A DNA stretch of 18,993 nt from Pseudopedobacter saltans (GTDB lineage: Bacteria > Bacteroidota > Bacteroidia > Chitinophagales > Chitinophagaceae). Below the pieces are notes generated by a model, which saw only the letters and a program-made list of their open reading frames with translations, was not told the origin of the DNA and did not search any database. Positions 1 through 7,321 of the stretch are shown piece after piece. The DNA lies in assembly GCA_003241175.1 (NCBI GenBank), contig QFOI01000018.1, positions 1 to 18,993 of the forward strand. Reading direction: 5' to 3'. Made by a program: the position numbers and the translations under genes. The stretch's first letter is position 1; each line of letters starts with the position of its first letter.

Positions 1-3000
1 GTGGATTGGGATCCTCAGTCCAAAATGTCTCTGGAGCGCAATGTCAAAAACCTTAACATGGTCATTCCTGAATGGTTTTTCATTGACAACAATGGAGATA
101 GCCTAAGGACCAATATTGATACGAGTGCGCTTCGGATTATGCGTTCCAGTCATGTAAAAATTGTTCCTATTTTGTCCAATGCCGAAGACCAAATGTTTAA
201 GACAACCGGATTGCATAGGATATTAAATGACCCAAACAAAAGAGCCAACTTTATCAATCAGGTCATAAAGCAATTGGAATTAAATCATTTTGATGGTATC
301 AACGTAGACTTTGAAGAACTTAAAGAAAAAAAGAACGAAATTTTAACCAATTTTTCCAAGGAACTATATGACCAACTACACTCAAAAGGATTTATCGTAA
401 CACAGAATGTATCGCCTTTTAACGAGGATTACGATTATGTCGCATTAGCCAAAAACAATGACTTACTGTTTCTTATGGCTTATGACCAATATTCCAACGT
501 CAACGAGCCGGGTCCAATATCTACACAGAAATGGATCGAAGCAGCCGTGGATAATATAGCGGCCAAAATCCCTTCCGACAAAATAGTGCTCAATCTAGCC
601 GCTTACGGTTACGATTTTGGAAAAGACAGTGTCAAAAACGTCACTTACCAGGAAGCGTTGTTATTGGCAAGAAGAAGTGGTGCCCACATCGATTTTGGAG
701 ATGACACCTACAATTTGCATTTTTCCTATCAGGATAATGACAGTAACCAGCACCAAGTCTATTTTACGGATGCCGCAACCAACTTCAATACGATGCGTTT
801 TGCAGCAGAGTATGGCTTAGCAGGAACTGCTATTTGGCGTTTGGGTAGTGAAGACAATCGACTATGGGACTTCTATGCTTCATCCATGACTAAAGCAGCT
901 TTAAAATCCTTTGATTTTCACCGTTTGGAAAGGCTGAAAACCTCCGATAAAAACGTAGACTACGTTGGAGATGAGCGAGGCGAAATCTTGGATGTTGTTT
1001 CGAGTCCTGCTCAAGGCAAAATAAAATTTGAACTAGACAGTTCTGCATATTTAATAAGTGAAGAAAATTACGTGGAATTGCCTTCCAATTACATCATACA
1101 GCGCTCTGGACAAAAAGACTCCAAAAAACTAGTATTGACATTCGACGATGGTCCAGACCCAACATGGACACCCATGATACTGGATACCTTGAAAAAATAC
1201 AATGTACCAGCATCTTTTTTCATGTTAGGAAGTATGGCTGAAAATGATATTCCTCTCGTCAAAAAAATATATGATGAGGGCTATGAAATTGGCAATCACA
1301 CATTCACGCATCCTAACATTGCCAATGTTTCATCCAGAAGAGCTTTGCTGGAAATGGATGCAACTAGATTGGTATTGGAATGTATTACAGGACACAGCAC
1401 TATATTGTTCAGACCGCCTTTCAATGCAGATGCGGAACCAACGACTATGGAAGAACTAGAACCTGTGTATCTCAGCCGCACAAGGAACTATTTGATGATA
1501 GGTGAAAATATTGATCCGGAGGATTGGCAACAAAGCGACGATACTGTTTCGGCAAAAGTCAATGCGGATACCATTTTCAATAGAGTATTGAGATTGCAAC
1601 CTCAGGGAAACATTATCCTACTTCATGATGCAGGTGGAGACCGCAGAGAAACGGTCAAAGCCTTAGGGATGATCATCCGATATTTCAAAGCAAGAGGATT
1701 TGAATTTACAACGATTGGTTACCTGATGGGGAAAAATAGGAATCAGTTGATGCCAGTTGTTCCTAAAGATGAAGGTTATGGCATCATTCAAACCAATATG
1801 TTCATTGCGAAAATGGTGTACTATTTCAATAGTTACTTTTTTGCTATGTTAATTGTGTTTTTGATACTGAATCTATTGAGAGTTTTGGTAATATATACTT
1901 TGGCTAAACTAGATAAACGTAAAGAAAGGAAACGTCAATACATGACCATTGACAGTACGGCTCCTTATGTAAGCATAATTGTTCCAGCACATAATGAAGA
2001 AGTCAATGCAGTCAGTTCATTACAACATCTGATACAAACATCCTATCCCAATTTTGAAGTTATTTTCGTAGATGACGGAAGTTCAGATGCCACTTATGAA
2101 AAAGTAAATGATGCCTTTAAAAACAATCCTCAGGTAAGAGTATTTACTAAAACCAACGGAGGGAAAGCGTCTGCATTGAATTTTGGTATTGGACATGCGC
2201 ATTCCGATTTTGTGGTTTGTATTGATGCGGACACTCAATTACAGGAAGATGCCATCTCTCTGATGATGCGTCATTTTAACAACCAAAATGTCGGAGCAGT
2301 TGCTGGAGCAGTCAAGGTTGGCAACGAGCGTAATCTTATAACTATTTGGCAGAGTATCGAATACACCATTAGCCAAAATTTTGATAGACGAGCATTTGAT
2401 TATATCAATGCCATTACAGTCGTGCCCGGAGCTATTGGTGTATTCAGAAAGGATGCCTTGTTGGAAGCTGGCGGATTTACGACGGATACGCTTGCGGAAG
2501 ATTGTGATTTGACAATTCGCATATTGAAATGTGGTTATCTAGTGGAAAACGAATCCGCCGCAAAAGCATACACAGAAGCACCGGAAACAACAAGGCAGTT
2601 CTTAAAACAACGATTCCGTTGGAGTTTCGGTGTCATGCAAACTTGGTGGAAAAATCGCGACATTTTGTTTAGTAAGCAGCACAAAGGCTTAGGCTGGTTT
2701 GCATTTCCGGATATTCTTTTATTTAAGTACATAGTTCCCTTATTTGCCCCCTTTGCAGATATTATTATGATATTCGGATTGTTTTTTGGCAATGCGGACA
2801 GCGCCAAAAAAATTGGCATCTATTATATCGTTTTTCTCATAGTGGATGCTCTAATCTCTTTTGTAGCATTTGCTTTTGAAAAAGAAAAAGCATGGAAATT
2901 GATTTGGATTATACCGCAGCGCTTAATCTATCGCTGGTTGATGCTTTGGGTACTATTCAAATCTATTTTGTATGTATTCAAAGGAGAACTCCAAGGTTGG

Positions 3001-3048
3001 GGCTCTTTAAAAAGGACTGGAAATGTGAAAATGGAAGAAGTGAAATAA
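1..3048 (+). CDS. GH18-like / CE4 polysaccharide deacetylase / GT2 fusion, 5' partial
   Basis: The reading frame is open at base 1. The GTG there is probably not the true start, because the N-terminal membrane anchor and the first strand of the GH18 barrel are missing (perhaps about 100 residues). Numbering is from base 1. Residues 1-300 are a GH18-like barrel with DGINVDFE at 98-105 (catalytic Glu105, the usual middle Asp replaced by Asn101). Residues 375-590 are a NodB/CE4 deacetylase: TFDDGP at 380-385, zinc ligands His433 and His437 in HTFTHP, RPPF at 471-474, LHD at 541-543. A membrane segment lies at about 605-632. A GT2 domain follows with VDDGS (690-694), DAD (742-744), ED (833-834) and QRFRW (870-874), the signature of processive synthases such as PgaC/IcaA, then membrane segments at about 905-930, 938-958 and 965-995. 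Inference: the GT polymerises an N-acetylhexosamine chain, and the outward-facing domains deacetylate and trim it. The polymer identity is unknown. Confidence 0.93.
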   Translation: MDWDPQSKMSLERNVKNLNMVIPEWFFIDNNGDSLRTNIDTSALRIMRSSHVKIVPILSNAEDQMFKTTGLHRILNDPNKRANFINQVIKQLELNHFDGINVDFEELKEKKNEILTNFSKELYDQLHSKGFIVTQNVSPFNEDYDYVALAKNNDLLFLMAYDQYSNVNEPGPISTQKWIEAAVDNIAAKIPSDKIVLNLAAYGYDFGKDSVKNVTYQEALLLARRSGAHIDFGDDTYNLHFSYQDNDSNQHQVYFTDAATNFNTMRFAAEYGLAGTAIWRLGSEDNRLWDFYASSMTKAALKSFDFHRLERLKTSDKNVDYVGDERGEILDVVSSPAQGKIKFELDSSAYLISEENYVELPSNYIIQRSGQKDSKKLVLTFDDGPDPTWTPMILDTLKKYNVPASFFMLGSMAENDIPLVKKIYDEGYEIGNHTFTHPNIANVSSRRALLEMDATRLVLECITGHSTILFRPPFNADAEPTTMEELEPVYLSRTRNYLMIGENIDPEDWQQSDDTVSAKVNADTIFNRVLRLQPQGNIILLHDAGGDRRETVKALGMIIRYFKARGFEFTTIGYLMGKNRNQLMPVVPKDEGYGIIQTNMFIAKMVYYFNSYFFAMLIVFLILNLLRVLVIYTLAKLDKRKERKRQYMTIDSTAPYVSIIVPAHNEEVNAVSSLQHLIQTSYPNFEVIFVDDGSSDATYEKVNDAFKNNPQVRVFTKTNGGKASALNFGIGHAHSDFVVCIDADTQLQEDAISLMMRHFNNQNVGAVAGAVKVGNERNLITIWQSIEYTISQNFDRRAFDYINAITVVPGAIGVFRKDALLEAGGFTTDTLAEDCDLTIRILKCGYLVENESAAKAYTEAPETTRQFLKQRFRWSFGVMQTWWKNRDILFSKQHKGLGWFAFPDILLFKYIVPLFAPFADIIMIFGLFFGNADSAKKIGIYYIVFLIVDALISFVAFAFEKEKAWKLIWIIPQRLIYRWLMLWVLFKSILYVFKGELQGWGSLKRTGNVKMEEVK

Positions 3049-3108
3049 CATATAATTAGCCGTTGTTTATTTGGATATTGTTCTTGCCAATATCTACCAA
3101 GTTTTTGA

Positions 3109-3157
3109 AAACCTCTCCCTAACCTCCCCTCAAAGGGGAGGGAATAAGGGTGGGGTT
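3109..3157. repeat. Palindromic GC-rich intergenic element, possible interspersed repeat
   Basis: This GC-rich block sits in AT-rich intergenic DNA. Its core is a perfect 8-bp inverted repeat, CCTCCCCT (3123-3130), loop CAA, AGGGGAGG (3134-3141). It is flanked by pyrimidine-rich CCTCTCCCTAA on the left and AAGGGTGGGGTT on the right. From memory, similar strings recur between genes in many Bacteroidota genomes, so a REP-like repeat is likely. Only one copy is in this window, so repetition is inferred. It lies between convergent genes and could also act as a structured 3' end. Confidence 0.5.
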
Positions 3158-3279
3158 ACCAATATATTTAAAAACTTGCACATTTCGTATCATCTATTGC
3201 AAGAAATATCTAATAACTATTCCAAATGCACAATCGGTTATTATAAAAAACCTTTTAAATCTATTGAAAAAGATGTTTT

Positions 3280-3489
3280 TTATAGTGTTTTGATTATTTC
3301 GGAAATCACATTCTGATCTACGTCCATTTTTTGCGCGATTTTACACAACAATAAAATTTGCATTTCTTGGCGTTGCTCTTTCCGCTTTTCGGACAGTCGC
3401 CAGATTCGAAATATAACGTACAGAATAACAACTGGAGCAATCATAAATCCAGTTGCAAATACACTTTGAAAAATTTCAGATATGGACAT
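3280..3489 (-). CDS. Small single-pass membrane protein, function unknown
   Basis: A 69-residue protein not assigned to a named family. Residues 8-28 are hydrophobic (FATGFMIAPVVILYVIFRIW) and form one membrane segment. A strongly charged stretch, RLSEKRKEQRQEMQ, follows, then a probable amphipathic helix to the C-terminus. The layout resembles small inner-membrane proteins with a short cytoplasmic coiled tail. It starts 30 bases after the stop of the esterase gene on the same strand, so co-transcription is likely. The A-rich sequence before the ATG fits Bacteroidota initiation. The coherent TM-plus-charged-tail design and the position argue that it is real, but it is short and partly supported by context alone. 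Confidence 0.6.
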   Translation of the reverse strand: MSISEIFQSVFATGFMIAPVVILYVIFRIWRLSEKRKEQRQEMQILLLCKIAQKMDVDQNVISEIIKTL

Positions 3490-3519
3490 TTTTATCTTTT
3501 AGATCGTTTTAGAATTATT

Positions 3520-4422
3520 TTATTTCAACCAATTATTTTGTTGTAACCAATCGGTTAGCGTAGCAAACCAATCTTCTTTAGTCGTTTTGTTGTTCAGGCC
3601 GAATCCATGACCACCTTTTTCTGTAATATGCAATTCGCCTTTGACATCGTTTTGTATCATTGCTTCATAAAACTCAATACTATTGATGGGCTTAACTACT
3701 TTATCATCTTGCGCCAAAAAAATGAAGCATGGCGGCGTTGTTTTCGTTACTCTTTTTTGGGAAGAAAAATAGTCGATGGTTTCTTGGCTTGGATTTTTTC
3801 CTAGTAGGTTGTCGCGAGAACCTCTATGGGAATATGTAATACTCATGTCTATGACAGGATACCCCAATACGCCCCAACTAGGTAAAAGCGAAATGCCTTT
3901 ATTGTCTACCAAACTAGTATCCGCATGAGTCAACAATGTAGAAGCTAGATGGCCTCCCGCAGAGAAGCCAGTTACGCCAACATTATTTGGATCAATACCA
4001 AAATGTACCGCTTGTTGCCTAATCATCAATAAGGCCTGTTGAGCATCCTGCAAAGGGGCAAAAGAACTATTCTCAAAACAACTCGACAAAGGCATACGAT
4101 ATTTCAACACGAATGCAGCAATACCTAACTCATTAAACTTGCGCGCAACGGCGAAACCTTCTTTTTCCATAGCTAGATGCGTGTAACCACCTCCCGGCAA
4201 GATCAACACCGCAGCTTTGGTTTCATTCAATTTATCGGGAATGAATTCAGTCAACGTTGGCTCGATTACATCAGCAACTTCTCCAGTTACGGGTATTCTT
4301 TCTTTCTTGTCACAAGTGCTTTTCAGATTGGGAACTGTTGGATATAAAGGAACTGTTTTCTGTGCCATAACTTGAAAGCTGAAAATAGAGATAATTATAA
4401 AAAGGCAAATTTTCTTGTTCAT
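3520..4422 (-). CDS. Exported alpha/beta hydrolase, acetyl (xylan) esterase-like
   Basis: A 300-residue secreted esterase of the alpha/beta-hydrolase fold. Residues 1-21 are a signal peptide ending VMAQ. An oxyanion-hole loop PGGGY is at 76-80, the nucleophile elbow GFSAGG places Ser154, and the triad is completed by Asp239 or Asp240 (AQDDKV) and His272 (GGHGFG). This pattern and length fit the BD-FAE/Aes-like esterases common in Bacteroidota polysaccharide loci, which remove acetyl or feruloyl groups from plant polymers; the substrate is inferred. The gene is transcribed divergently from the GH97 gene across a 172-base region containing a Crp-type palindrome. A small membrane-protein gene follows 30 bases downstream. 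Confidence 0.88.
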   Translation of the reverse strand: MNKKICLFIIISIFSFQVMAQKTVPLYPTVPNLKSTCDKKERIPVTGEVADVIEPTLTEFIPDKLNETKAAVLILPGGGYTHLAMEKEGFAVARKFNELGIAAFVLKYRMPLSSCFENSSFAPLQDAQQALLMIRQQAVHFGIDPNNVGVTGFSAGGHLASTLLTHADTSLVDNKGISLLPSWGVLGYPVIDMSITYSHRGSRDNLLGKNPSQETIDYFSSQKRVTKTTPPCFIFLAQDDKVVKPINSIEFYEAMIQNDVKGELHITEKGGHGFGLNNKTTKEDWFATLTDWLQQNNWLK

Positions 4423-4506
4423 ATAGCGCTACTTATTGTGATGTAAAGGAGTATAAAATTATCAGAAAATATTTTATCTGCAAGCAATATAAGTATTATT
4501 TGCAAA

Positions 4507-4522
4507 TGTGAAAGAAATCACA
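4507..4522. promoter_or_regulatory. Crp/Fnr-type operator (TGTGA-N6-TCACA)
   Basis: The sequence TGTGAAAGAAATCACA is a perfect TGTGA-N6-TCACA dyad, the classical Crp-family consensus. Flanks are AAA on the left and ATTT on the right, which partly extends the consensus. Its centre is about 80 bases before the GH97 start and 92 bases before the divergent esterase start, a good place to control both. A second perfect palindrome, ATTTGCAAAT (4498-4507), abuts it. No Crp-family gene is in the window, so the regulator is unknown. No other perfect copy of the dyad was seen here. Confidence 0.55.
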
Positions 4523-4594
4523 ATTTAGCATTCATTACAATCTATTACTAAAGCTTACACTTTAATTAGCATAATGTAAATCAAAATCTGTCAT

Positions 4595-6448
4595 ATGCGA
4601 AAACAAGTATTGCTTCTCTTAGTTTTTCAAAGTTTGTTGCGTTGCTCTTTTGCCCAGAGTTCTGTATCAATGGAAAGTCCGGATAAAAAGACGGACGTAA
4701 AAATATTTTTAAACAAAGGTGTTTTGACTTATAGTTTAAAGTACGATAATGCTGCAATATGTTCTGGTGAATATGGATTTCAACTAGAAAATCTTTCCTA
4801 TGGTAGTAATGCTACAAAACTAGTTTCAAGTAAGGCAAACTTAACAAAACGAACTTTTGATATTCGCGGCAATCAGAATACGGCAACAACAATCAAAAAC
4901 GAGTATCGCATAGATATTTCAAATGAGGGAAATACGACATTCTCTGTATTTGCCAATGTTTATAATGACGGGATTGCCTTCTCTTACGAAGTAAATACAG
5001 AAGGAAAAAGTATCGAAAAAAATCTTTCCAATATAAAATTATCCAAACAAGCCATTTGTTGGTTTCAAGACGACGTCATCGATTATGAAGGGAATTATTA
5101 CAAATCAACAGTTGAACAGCTAAAAGACAAACAGAAAATAGGCATGCCTTTGACTGTAAGTTTTCCTTCCGGAATTTACGCTTCGTTTATGGAAGCTAAA
5201 CTAGACAACTTTTCAGGTTCATATTTTGTATTCAACCAAGAAAAAGAAAATTTAGAACAAGTATTGGCTGGCTCTGTACAGACAAACAATTCAACTTTAC
5301 AATCTCCTTGGCTAATTATAACTTTAGGTAAAGATCTTAATGATTTAGTCAATAACTATATCATGGACGACGTTTCTCCATACCCAGATAAAACTTTGTA
5401 CCCAAAAGGGTTTCAGACAGATTGGATAAAACCAGGAATGGCCTTATGGTCATGGATGAGCAATGATAGAACGGTTTCTCCTGAAAATATGAAACGATTC
5501 ACCGATTACGCTGCACAGCTACATATTCCTTACAATCTTATTGACGAAGGTTGGAGTTATTGGAAATCCGATGGAAAAGATTGCTGGGACTTATTGAAAG
5601 ATCAAGTGAAATATGCCAATAGCAAAGGTGTGGGAATTTGGGTATGGAAAGCCTATCCAGATCGTGGACACGTTCCAGGTTTAAAAGACTCTTCCGCTTT
5701 GGAAACTTTTATGCAAAAATGCGCTGGCATTGGCGTTAAAGGTTTGAAAATTGATTTTTTCGATTCCGAAAAGCAACCAGAAATGGCATTTTTTGCAAGA
5801 GCTGCAAAGATTGCCGCAAAATATCACCTAATGATTGACTATCACGGTGCAAACAAAGGATCGGGCTTTGAACACACGTATCCAAATGTATTGACACAAG
5901 AAGGCGTTCGCGGATTGGAACAAGAGTATAATGTCAACTGGCCTTTCCACAATACTGTTTTGCCATTTACAAGATATCTTTCAGGTCCTGCAGATTATAC
6001 ACCTATGAGTTTCCGTCCATTTGTCTACTCCACCACATTGGCGCAACAGGCGGCTTCTGTGGCAGTGTACACTTCACCCTTTTTATGCTTGGGTGTAGAT
6101 CCTACAGATCTTCTCAAAAGCCCCTCACTCCCATTTATCCAAAATATACCCTCTACTTGGGATGAAACAATTGTATTGAAAGAAAGTAAAATCGGGGAAA
6201 TAGCCGCATTTGCTAGAAGAAAAGGAAACAAATGGTATTTGGCCATTTTAAACGGAGAAACGCCTAATAGTCTGGATATTAATTTGTCTTTTTTGGGTAA
6301 AAACCAAAACTATAAATTGGATGAAATGAAAAATGACCTCAAGACAAGAACAACCCATTATTCTACACAAAACAAAATCACCTCTTCTGGCCGTCTTAAG
6401 ATAGAATTGCCTTATGGCGGCGGTTATCTAGGTATTTTCAGTAAATAG
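4595..6448 (+). CDS. Glycoside hydrolase family 97, probably retaining type
   Basis: A 617-residue exported glycosidase. Residues 1-21 form a signal peptide ending SFAQ. Residues about 22-265 are the GH97 N-terminal beta-sandwich, 270-545 the TIM barrel (DWIKPGMALWSWMSNDRTVS at its start, DEGW, GIWVWKAYPDRGH), and 546-617 the C-terminal beta domain. The motif GLKIDFFDS carries Asp387, and TQEGVRGLE carries Glu436. In retaining GH97 enzymes (the BtGal97b type, alpha-galactosidase-like) an Asp in this strand is the nucleophile, whereas inverting SusB-type enzymes lack it, so a retaining mechanism is inferred; the exact sugar is not. No susC/susD genes are near. The divergent neighbour is an esterase, and a Crp-type palindrome lies between them. 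The product is probably periplasmic. Confidence 0.93.
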   Translation: MRKQVLLLLVFQSLLRCSFAQSSVSMESPDKKTDVKIFLNKGVLTYSLKYDNAAICSGEYGFQLENLSYGSNATKLVSSKANLTKRTFDIRGNQNTATTIKNEYRIDISNEGNTTFSVFANVYNDGIAFSYEVNTEGKSIEKNLSNIKLSKQAICWFQDDVIDYEGNYYKSTVEQLKDKQKIGMPLTVSFPSGIYASFMEAKLDNFSGSYFVFNQEKENLEQVLAGSVQTNNSTLQSPWLIITLGKDLNDLVNNYIMDDVSPYPDKTLYPKGFQTDWIKPGMALWSWMSNDRTVSPENMKRFTDYAAQLHIPYNLIDEGWSYWKSDGKDCWDLLKDQVKYANSKGVGIWVWKAYPDRGHVPGLKDSSALETFMQKCAGIGVKGLKIDFFDSEKQPEMAFFARAAKIAAKYHLMIDYHGANKGSGFEHTYPNVLTQEGVRGLEQEYNVNWPFHNTVLPFTRYLSGPADYTPMSFRPFVYSTTLAQQAASVAVYTSPFLCLGVDPTDLLKSPSLPFIQNIPSTWDETIVLKESKIGEIAAFARRKGNKWYLAILNGETPNSLDINLSFLGKNQNYKLDEMKNDLKTRTTHYSTQNKITSSGRLKIELPYGGGYLGIFSK

Positions 6449-6525
6449 AGTAATAGTTTTCATTATTGGAAAATAATAACGAACTTAGTAAATACATTTA
6501 AAAAATAACGACAAAAATATTATTT

Positions 6526-6816
6526 ATGGCAGAAGATAAAAATAAACCACTGGAAGATTGGGAAGGCGATCCAAAATATTCCGAAGACGAAGACATTTTT
6601 GAAAAAGGTGAAAATATCGACGTTGATCCCGATTCCATTGACAACCAAAAAGAATTAGGCAAGAAAAAAAGGCACGACCTTGATGAAGATTTGGATGTTC
6701 CTGGTGCGGACTTAGATGATGACCAAGAATTTATTGGTGAGGAGGACGAAGAAAACAACTATTACAGTCTTGGTGGTGAAGACCATGACGACTTGGAAGA
6801 AGACGAAAACGATTAA
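6526..6816 (+). CDS. Highly acidic small hypothetical protein
   Basis: A 96-residue protein with no signal peptide or membrane segment. By my count 41 of 96 residues are Asp or Glu and only 9 are Lys or Arg, so the net charge is about -32. It is probably largely disordered, with a short basic island GKKKRH near the middle and a DDLEEDEND tail. Similar acidic proteins occur in related Bacteroidota, but I know no function. The opposite strand also has an open frame, Ser-rich as expected from an Asp/Glu-rich gene, and is rejected. The ATG follows an A/T-rich leader, and the stop at 6814-6816 is directly followed by a strong hairpin shared with the convergent RRM gene, which supports it as an independent unit. 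Confidence 0.8.
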   Translation: MAEDKNKPLEDWEGDPKYSEDEDIFEKGENIDVDPDSIDNQKELGKKKRHDLDEDLDVPGADLDDDQEFIGEEDEENNYYSLGGEDHDDLEEDEND

Positions 6817-6822
6817 AATAAA

Positions 6823-6846
6823 AAAGGCGCTAAAATTAGCGCCTTT
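6823..6846. terminator. Bidirectional intrinsic terminator
   Basis: A perfect 10-11 bp stem, AAAGGCGCTAA (6823-6833) with TTAGCGCCTTT (6836-6846), closes on a tiny A/T loop. An A-run precedes it and T's follow, so it can terminate both the acidic-protein gene (+) ending at 6816 and the convergent RRM gene (-) ending at 6867. Confidence 0.88.
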
Positions 6847-6866
6847 CTATCTCTTAAATCCGTGTA

Positions 6867-7157
6867 TTAATAACGTCTAGAGGCGAAAGATCTTTCAGAT
6901 CTTTCAGATTTTTCTTCTCTTGGTTTAGCGATAGCTACATTGATAGCACGACCTTTAACGTGTGCGCCATTCAATTCTTTTACTGCTCTTTCAGCAGCTT
7001 CGTCATCAGCCATTTCAACAAAACCAAAACCACGGCTACGTCTTGTTTCACGATCAGTGATAACACGTGCAGAATCTACTTGACCGTAGTCTTCAAAGAA
7101 ACCTCTTAGATCATCGTCTTCGACTTGATAATCAAGGTTTGAAACATAAATGTTCAT
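6867..7157 (-). CDS. RRM-domain RNA-binding protein
   Basis: A 96-residue single RNA recognition motif. RNP2 is IYVSNL at residues 3-8 and RNP1 is RGFGFVEM at 42-49, with the aromatic residues that stack on RNA bases (Tyr4, Phe44, Phe46) present. The beta-alpha-beta-beta-alpha-beta fold ends near residue 76 (INVAIAKP). A short Arg/Ser/Glu-rich tail, REEKSERSERSFASRRY, follows. Such glycine-poor RRM proteins are known in cyanobacteria and Bacteroidota, where they bind single-stranded RNA and can act as global post-transcriptional regulators; cold induction is known in some cyanobacterial members. The gene is separated by 164 bases from the upstream same-strand gene, so it probably has its own promoter, and the start codon is preceded by an unusually U-rich leader. 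Confidence 0.95.
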   Translation of the reverse strand: MNIYVSNLDYQVEDDDLRGFFEDYGQVDSARVITDRETRRSRGFGFVEMADDEAAERAVKELNGAHVKGRAINVAIAKPREEKSERSERSFASRRY

Positions 7158-7182
7158 AAATAAAAATAAAAAATAAAAAATA
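7158..7182 (-). promoter_or_regulatory. U-rich leader of the RRM gene
   Basis: Immediately before the RRM start codon the transcript would read as runs of three to six U's separated by single A's, with no Shine-Dalgarno-like purine block. This is a composition feature seen directly. A role as a protein-binding site or translation enhancer is inference. Confidence 0.4.
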
Positions 7183-7321
7183 CTGAGGAAAACAGGGAAA
7201 GAATAAGGGAAATATAGAAGTTGTGAAAACTATTTCTTATTAAAAGCACTGTATACTCAAAATTGCGTGGCGAAAGTAGTTCTTTTACTTTACTCTACCT
7301 AAATAATAATATTCTTTATTT

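Noticed and set aside
3071..3316. Plus-strand open frame (81 codons) across the GC-rich repeat
   Set aside because: The translation runs through the repeat element and low-complexity DNA and overlaps the small membrane-protein gene antisense, with no domain or signal.
4498..4507. ATTTGCAAAT palindrome as an independent operator feature
   Set aside because: A 10-bp AT-rich palindrome is not rare in this composition. It is recorded only as context for the Crp-type site that it touches.
6498..6758. Ser-rich open frame on the minus strand (86 codons)
   Set aside because: It is antisense to the acidic-protein gene; Ser-rich translation is what Asp/Glu-rich codons give on the other strand. The plus-strand gene has its own terminator and coherent ends.
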